64,000 nucleotides of DNA from Marchantia polymorpha subsp. ruderalis (Eukaryota > Streptophyta > Marchantiopsida > Marchantiales > Marchantiaceae). The number at the start of each line of letters is the position of its first letter. Position 1 is the first letter of the stretch. The DNA lies in the NCBI GenBank assembly GCA_037833965.1, contig AP031351.1:31136501-31200500 (forward strand), read 5' to 3'. Under the pieces are notes generated by a model that saw only the letters and a program-made list of their open reading frames with translations, made no database searches and was not told the origin of the DNA. Both the position numbers and the translations under genes were made by a program. This document shows positions 59,930 to 64,000 of this stretch, in pieces.

Positions 59930-62900
59930 CTAACTCCCTACCCTGCCAATCTTCCGCTCGACTGCGCAGTCCCAACCGCTGCAACGCCGCGGACACCTCC
60001 CCTTCGAGGGCGGACATGGTATCCTGTGCCTTCGACAGAAAGGCTTCGAGCTTCTTCGCTACCTTCCGCCGACTCCTACTGTCGCCTGACAACAACCCGG
60101 CTGCGCGCAATTCAAACTCACGCAGTGTGAGTTTCTCCTGCGCCTTCACTTCCCAGTGGGCGTAGCCCTTGAGACAGTGGGCGACTCGCCTCGCCGTCTC
60201 CACCTTCGTGCGATCCGCCTCCTTCCTGCGATCCTCTTCAATCATCACTAATTGCGATTCGGCTTCAGCACGTTGCGCTCTCAATTCGCCACACTCTGAC
60301 TGTAACCTGCGGATTAACTCTTCATCCGCCTGCCGTGCGAGCTGACATTGTTCCAACAACCGCGTCTGTCGCACGAGCTCCTCTGACAAAATCCGATTCT
60401 GGGCCTGCTCAGAGTTGAGTGCTTCCTTGACCTTCACCTGCTCCTTGGTGAGCTCGCCCAGTTTCTCATCCTTCATCTTCTCGGAGTGCTTGTAGAATTT
60501 CTGATTAAGCTTGTACTGACCCCACAAGCACGCATGCTTCTCCTTCAAGTCCTTCAACTCCTGGTCCACTCTAGCTAATAGCTTGCTGGTGTGGACTTTA
60601 GTGCGAGTCCGCCTGCGCACTAACTCGATGTAAGATCCCGGCTGGAGTGGGTCGGCGTATTTATCGACCTTGCGATCCAAGTACCGCAGCAACGGAATCA
60701 CCTGCTCAGAGAGCGCCGCCGCCGGCGCTCCAACAATTTCCTCCTCCTCCTCCTCGGTGTCTTCTGCTCCTGACATTTCTTCCGTGGAGCCTCCGTCGTC
60801 ATCATCCGAGTGGAGAATTTCAGTCGCCATTGATTGCGTCGGCGACTGCCCCGAGTGGGGCTGCACGTCCTCGACGTGTGCTGCCTGCGAAGGCACGGCT
60901 GCAGCCTCGCTGCTCGTCGCCAAAATGTCTAAGGCGGAAGGTGAATGTACCCGTGCGGCATCCCCATCGCTTGCTTGTTGATTGCCTACCGCGTCCTCTC
61001 TGCCTCCGTCGTCCGCCGCCGAAGGCGATCGAGCGGAGGGTGACTGCGCGGGGTTTGATTGCGCATCGCGCATCGAGATTTCATCCCGCGGACAGTCACT
61101 CCGCTCCTCCGTCTGCTGCTCCCTTGATCGGTCCGTGGGGGCTGTGCCCGGCCCGTGCGCAGGCGCATTTGCCGGCGCCTTGTCCGCCGCAGGCGTAGCG
61201 CCGCGGACATCTATCGCCGAAGGCGACATGACCGGGGGCCGCACGCCCGATGTTCCTTGGCCTATAGGCCCTACCGCCGAAGGCGCATCTATCGGCGGAC
61301 TTCCCGTCGATGGTGCGGCCTCCGCACGCTCTCTGCTCGTATCTCCTCGGCTCGAAGGCCCTGGCGCCGAAGGCGCAAATTGCGGCGCGTGGTGCGCCGG
61401 AGGGTCTGGCCCCGAGGGCCGGTGTCTCGTAGGCGGTTCTTCCGCCGGCTCCTTCCCCTTCCTACGTTGGAACGGGGGTGATTCTTGCCTGTGCACAGGC
61501 GGCACGTGTGGAGGTGTCCTGTGCACAGGCGACCTGTGCACAGGCGACCTGTGCACAGGTGAGCGCCTGTGCACAGGCGGACTGCTCCTTCCCACGCGTA
61601 AGCGTAGATCCACGTCCACTTGTGTTCGCCGGTCCGCGGAGGCTCGTCCGTCCGCGGAGGTTCGCCTGTGCGCAAACGGAACATCTGTCCGCATCGCACG
61701 TGGTAACTCCGGAGGCCCTTGGCCCGTAGGCGGCCTCTCTCCCGTCGAGGTTGCAGCGTGGCCCGTCGCTCCTGCGGTCGTCCGCGCTTCCTCCTGCCTC
61801 TCTGGCGACGCACTTCCTTGCTCCGTCGCAATTGTCGCCGTGTCTGATCTGTCAGCTGGTAACACCAGTCTGCGTGCCTTCTGCTTCGGCCGGCTGTATG
61901 GCTCGCACAGCGGCCGCGGTCGAATGGGAGCAGAGGGTTCGTGATGCTGCTCCTCTTCGGACTCTTCCCTCCATCGCCGCTTCCGCGGCACTCGTGCTGC
62001 AGGAGTGTGTCTCCCTTCGTCCCTCCGTCTTGATGGGGTAGAAGTCGGTGACTCCTCTGCATCAGTATCGACCTCGTTCTCCCGCACATACTTCCCGGGA
62101 TGGTCGATGGACAATGGCGGAAAATGTTCAAGCTCCGCCGCTGTCAAACAATTCCGCTGTAGATAAAAATTGATGAGGAAAGGAGAAAGATGGTTTAGAG
62201 TTCCCCCCTTCTCCTCAAACGCGTGCTGTCGCATCACCCTGTGCAGGATGCTCGCCCAGTGAATTGGAGTTCCCTCGATGACGCACTCCACAAAAGAGAC
62301 CTGCCACAATGTGATGTAGCAGGCGCGGTGCGGCTGCAGTAATTGCATCAGCGCCGCGGACAAAGTCCGGCGAAATCGATCCTTGTAATCACGGGTCCTG
62401 TACCCATTCTTGGTAGACCTCCCGGTCTTGAACAGCTCCACAAATTGCGCCTCTTCTTGCTTGGTCACCTTGATGCTCTCACTGTCGAAAAGGAGATGCC
62501 CTGGCATGCCAGCACATCTTCCCAACGCCTGCGCCCAATCTTGGACTGTCCACCGATCAACATGCGGACGCAATCCGCGCGAGGGTGGTCCCTGTGGCTC
62601 TAGCCACTCGCGCACCATATTCGCACAGATGTAATTCCATCCCCATAGCAAGAAATCGAGCTTTCTTGCTATTAAGCGCTCCTCAAAAGCGCGCAGCCCG
62701 TTTTGCGGTAGGCGAAGTGGCACCATCCGCAATCTGCTCGGTCTCGTCATTGCGTTCCTGGGGTTCGCTCGCCCGCTCATTCTACTTCCGCACTGCCCGC
62801 GCTTCTTTCTCTCTCGGCAAACTCTAATCGCCCTCAATTCCAAATCACGCGCACTCACTTCTCCCTCAATCAACAAGAAATCTCCTGTGCGACGACGTCG

Positions 62901-63002
62901 AGAATGTTCCGCAGCCAGCAGATGGATGCGCGCAGCGCGCACAAGAGATTGGAATCGCGAATTCAAGAATGGGACGTTCTCCGCCGCCCGGTCGAAGGTC
63001 AT
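59850..63002 (-). CDS. Extra 3' ORF of a Tat-like Ty3 element, copy that looks whole (1050 codons)
   Basis: This ORF of an LTR element is open from 63002 to a stop inside LTR D. Its parts are as follows. The N-terminal region (about 1-90) is Arg-rich. A globular domain follows (about 95-330), with LPQNGLRAFEERLIARKLDF, WNYICANMVREW, WTVQDWAQALGRCAG, YITLWQVSFVE and NHLSPFLINFY. A disordered Pro/Ser/Arg/His-rich middle (about 340-700) is encoded largely by palindromes, including SPVHR repeats. A coiled coil (about 730-1010) contains LLRYLDRKVDKYADP and EELVRQTRLLEQCQ. A basic tail ends it. The order of conserved positions in the globular part resembles the uncharacterised 'plant transposon protein' domains found in plant repeats, but I cannot verify homology. 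It has no protease, RT or integrase motif. Its position between pol and the 3' LTR is where other LTR elements carry an accessory gene. Confidence 0.7.
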   Translation of the reverse strand: MTFDRAAENVPFLNSRFQSLVRAARIHLLAAEHSRRRRTGDFLLIEGEVSARDLELRAIRVCRERKKRGQCGSRMSGRANPRNAMTRPSRLRMVPLRLPQNGLRAFEERLIARKLDFLLWGWNYICANMVREWLEPQGPPSRGLRPHVDRWTVQDWAQALGRCAGMPGHLLFDSESIKVTKQEEAQFVELFKTGRSTKNGYRTRDYKDRFRRTLSAALMQLLQPHRACYITLWQVSFVECVIEGTPIHWASILHRVMRQHAFEEKGGTLNHLSPFLINFYLQRNCLTAAELEHFPPLSIDHPGKYVRENEVDTDAEESPTSTPSRRRDEGRHTPAARVPRKRRWREESEEEQHHEPSAPIRPRPLCEPYSRPKQKARRLVLPADRSDTATIATEQGSASPERQEEARTTAGATGHAATSTGERPPTGQGPPELPRAMRTDVPFAHRRTSADGRASADRRTQVDVDLRLRVGRSSPPVHRRSPVHRSPVHRSPVHRTPPHVPPVHRQESPPFQRRKGKEPAEEPPTRHRPSGPDPPAHHAPQFAPSAPGPSSRGDTSRERAEAAPSTGSPPIDAPSAVGPIGQGTSGVRPPVMSPSAIDVRGATPAADKAPANAPAHGPGTAPTDRSREQQTEERSDCPRDEISMRDAQSNPAQSPSARSPSAADDGGREDAVGNQQASDGDAARVHSPSALDILATSSEAAAVPSQAAHVEDVQPHSGQSPTQSMATEILHSDDDDGGSTEEMSGAEDTEEEEEEIVGAPAAALSEQVIPLLRYLDRKVDKYADPLQPGSYIELVRRRTRTKVHTSKLLARVDQELKDLKEKHACLWGQYKLNQKFYKHSEKMKDEKLGELTKEQVKVKEALNSEQAQNRILSEELVRQTRLLEQCQLARQADEELIRRLQSECGELRAQRAEAESQLVMIEEDRRKEADRTKVETARRVAHCLKGYAHWEVKAQEKLTLREFELRAAGLLSGDSRSRRKVAKKLEAFLSKAQDTMSALEGEVSAALQRLGLRSRAEDWQGRELVRGSRPRRRRSTGSAECSVAWFRAGV
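61488..61582 (-). repeat. Cluster of five CGCCTGTGCACAGGCG-type palindromes inside the ORF
   Basis: Five copies of the palindrome core CCTGTGCACAGG lie within about 95 bases. Three adjacent ones are spaced exactly 15 bases apart, so each adds the pentapeptide SPVHR in frame on the minus strand. The palindromes are perfect or one base off. Confidence 0.9.
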
Positions 63003-63109
63003 GGTCGGCTCTTGGTCGTGAAGAACGTCTCACTTGATGGCCGCGCCGGCTGTACGCTGGAACGGTCTTCGCTCTCACGCGCGGCTTCACGCTCCGCCGT
63101 CGTCGATTA

Positions 63110-63950
63110 AACTCTCACGCTCGAATTGGCGGATTTGAACTCCGCGAGCGTGTCACCCTGCGAACATGGGGGCGTAGCGCCGAAGGCGAGTTTTCCGCCT
63201 TGCGCGGTACACTTGTTCGTACCGCCCCTCGGCCAATCCCCCTCTGCCTTGACGCGTGTGTCCGCATGTCGGACAAAAGTTCAACTCCTGCCTGTGCGCA
63301 GGCAGGAGCCTCGGCGGATTCTCCGCCGGCACGGAACCTCATCCTCCTGTGCACAGGCGAATTCCGTCCGCGGCGCTGCGCTGGCGCGGAAGGCGTTGAC
63401 CGTGGTCAGCCGTCTCCGTCCAGTCTGTCCGTTCCTTGTCTCTCCGTCGGCGCTTCCGCCGCCGTAACTCCGTCCGTCCAAGAGCGCATCCACCCTTCCC
63501 GTCCGCACGGTCCGTACCGATTTGATTACTCTGGCGGTTCTTCCGACGTACGCGGCGCCGCGCTGGCGCGGAAGGCGCCGTACACTTTCTACCTCACAAG
63601 GCGCATTTCTAGGGCCCAAGGCGGATTTTCCGCCGACGCCGAAGTGCCTGTGCACAGGCGAACGCCTGTGCGTAGGCGGACTTCGCGCCTTCCCATACCC
63701 TACTTCGCCTGTGCACAGGCGAACGCCTTCGTCCGCGCATAGGACAAAACTTGATTCCCCCTTCCGCGTAGGCGGGATTCGCGCCGGTGGCGAACTCCTT
63801 CCGCCGTAGGCGACCGCCTCCGTTTCTTCCAGTAGCGATAACTCCCTAAGTCCTCGTCCGTTCCAAGCGTTCTTGGGCTCATTGGAATCAGTGCGTCGAG
63901 CTCTTTCCAACGGGATCCTAACTTGGTCAAGGCGCCCGAGGGTTGACCTA
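63110..63950 (-). repeat. Palindrome-rich spacer (copy 4)
   Basis: Read minus, it opens near 63945 with the shared block (aagttaggatcc, gagctc, gagcccaagaacgc). It then carries perfect palindromes CGCCTGTGCACAGGCG and close variants at about 63290-63360 and 63650-63725, mixed with CGCC-TTC-GGCG units. The same CGCCTGTGCACAGGCG species occurs five times in this element's ORF at 61488-61582. It is followed on the minus strand by the whole ORF copy. Confidence 0.7.
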
Positions 63951-64000
63951 ATTAGGGAGGGTTTCCCTACAGCCGCGGACGCAACCTCCTAAGGCGGGTT

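Noticed and set aside
61488-61582. CRISPR-like regular short repeats
   Set aside because: The repeats are 15-base in-frame codon repeats without unique spacers of constant length, within a retroelement ORF of a eukaryote.
60982-61944. A 320-codon plus-strand open frame opposite the whole accessory ORF
   Set aside because: The palindromes read open on both strands, so a long antisense frame is expected as a by-product. It has no recognisable content of its own.

Overview
This is nuclear DNA of a land plant. Its host genes are intron-rich and belong to plant families: a hybrid histidine kinase, an Ole e 1-like secreted protein, a sphingoid-base kinase of the plant/animal type, and a CPL3-type RNA polymerase II CTD phosphatase. 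Introns are short (about 40-800 bases), and AT-rich intergenic DNA alternates with GC-rich Ty3 retroelements of the plant Tat type. The compact introns fit a bryophyte or another small-genome seed-free plant, but the sequence does not settle the lineage. All exon models were built by hand from splice sites and reading phase. All four host models close in frame.

Host-gene part (1-36.6 kb). A seven-exon histidine kinase/receiver hybrid lies at 1008-4363 (+). About 8 kb follow without a convincing gene, but with a diverged three-copy repeat of about 228 bases at 7.5-8.15 kb and several microsatellites. A two-exon secreted Ole e 1-like gene lies at 13864-12279 (-). A ten-exon sphingoid-base kinase lies at 20445-16144 (-), and one of its introns holds a perfect 20-bp hairpin. 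After 7-9 kb of AT-rich intergenic DNA comes a twelve-exon CPL3-like CTD phosphatase at 35645-29367 (-), with a long disordered N-terminal half, an FCP1 catalytic domain and a C-terminal BRCT domain. The four genes have no evident common pathway: signalling, cell wall or secretion, sphingolipid signalling, and transcription.

AT-rich island (about 36.9-41.0 kb). No gene is seen. There is one diverged tandem duplication, and at the right edge a three-copy repeat.

Retroelement part (41.0-64.0 kb). This is a nested pile of at least six pieces of one Tat-like Ty3 family, in both orientations. It has four LTR copies of about 1.1 kb, all facing minus, each with an inward TATA box. One LTR is followed by a tRNA-Asp-type primer binding site. 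The pile also holds gag pieces, a retropepsin and a short reverse transcriptase stub. The family carries an extra long ORF directly upstream of the LTR, and the ORF's last codons lie inside the LTR. Upstream of that ORF is a spacer of about 0.8 kb. Both the spacer and the middle of the ORF are packed with short perfect or near-perfect palindromes (CGCC...GGCG types). Individual elements tend to carry their own palindrome 'species' in both places. This palindrome-amplifying ORF/spacer pair is the most unusual thing in the window. One copy of the ORF (59850-63002, minus) is open over 1050 codons; the other copies are broken or cut by nested insertions.
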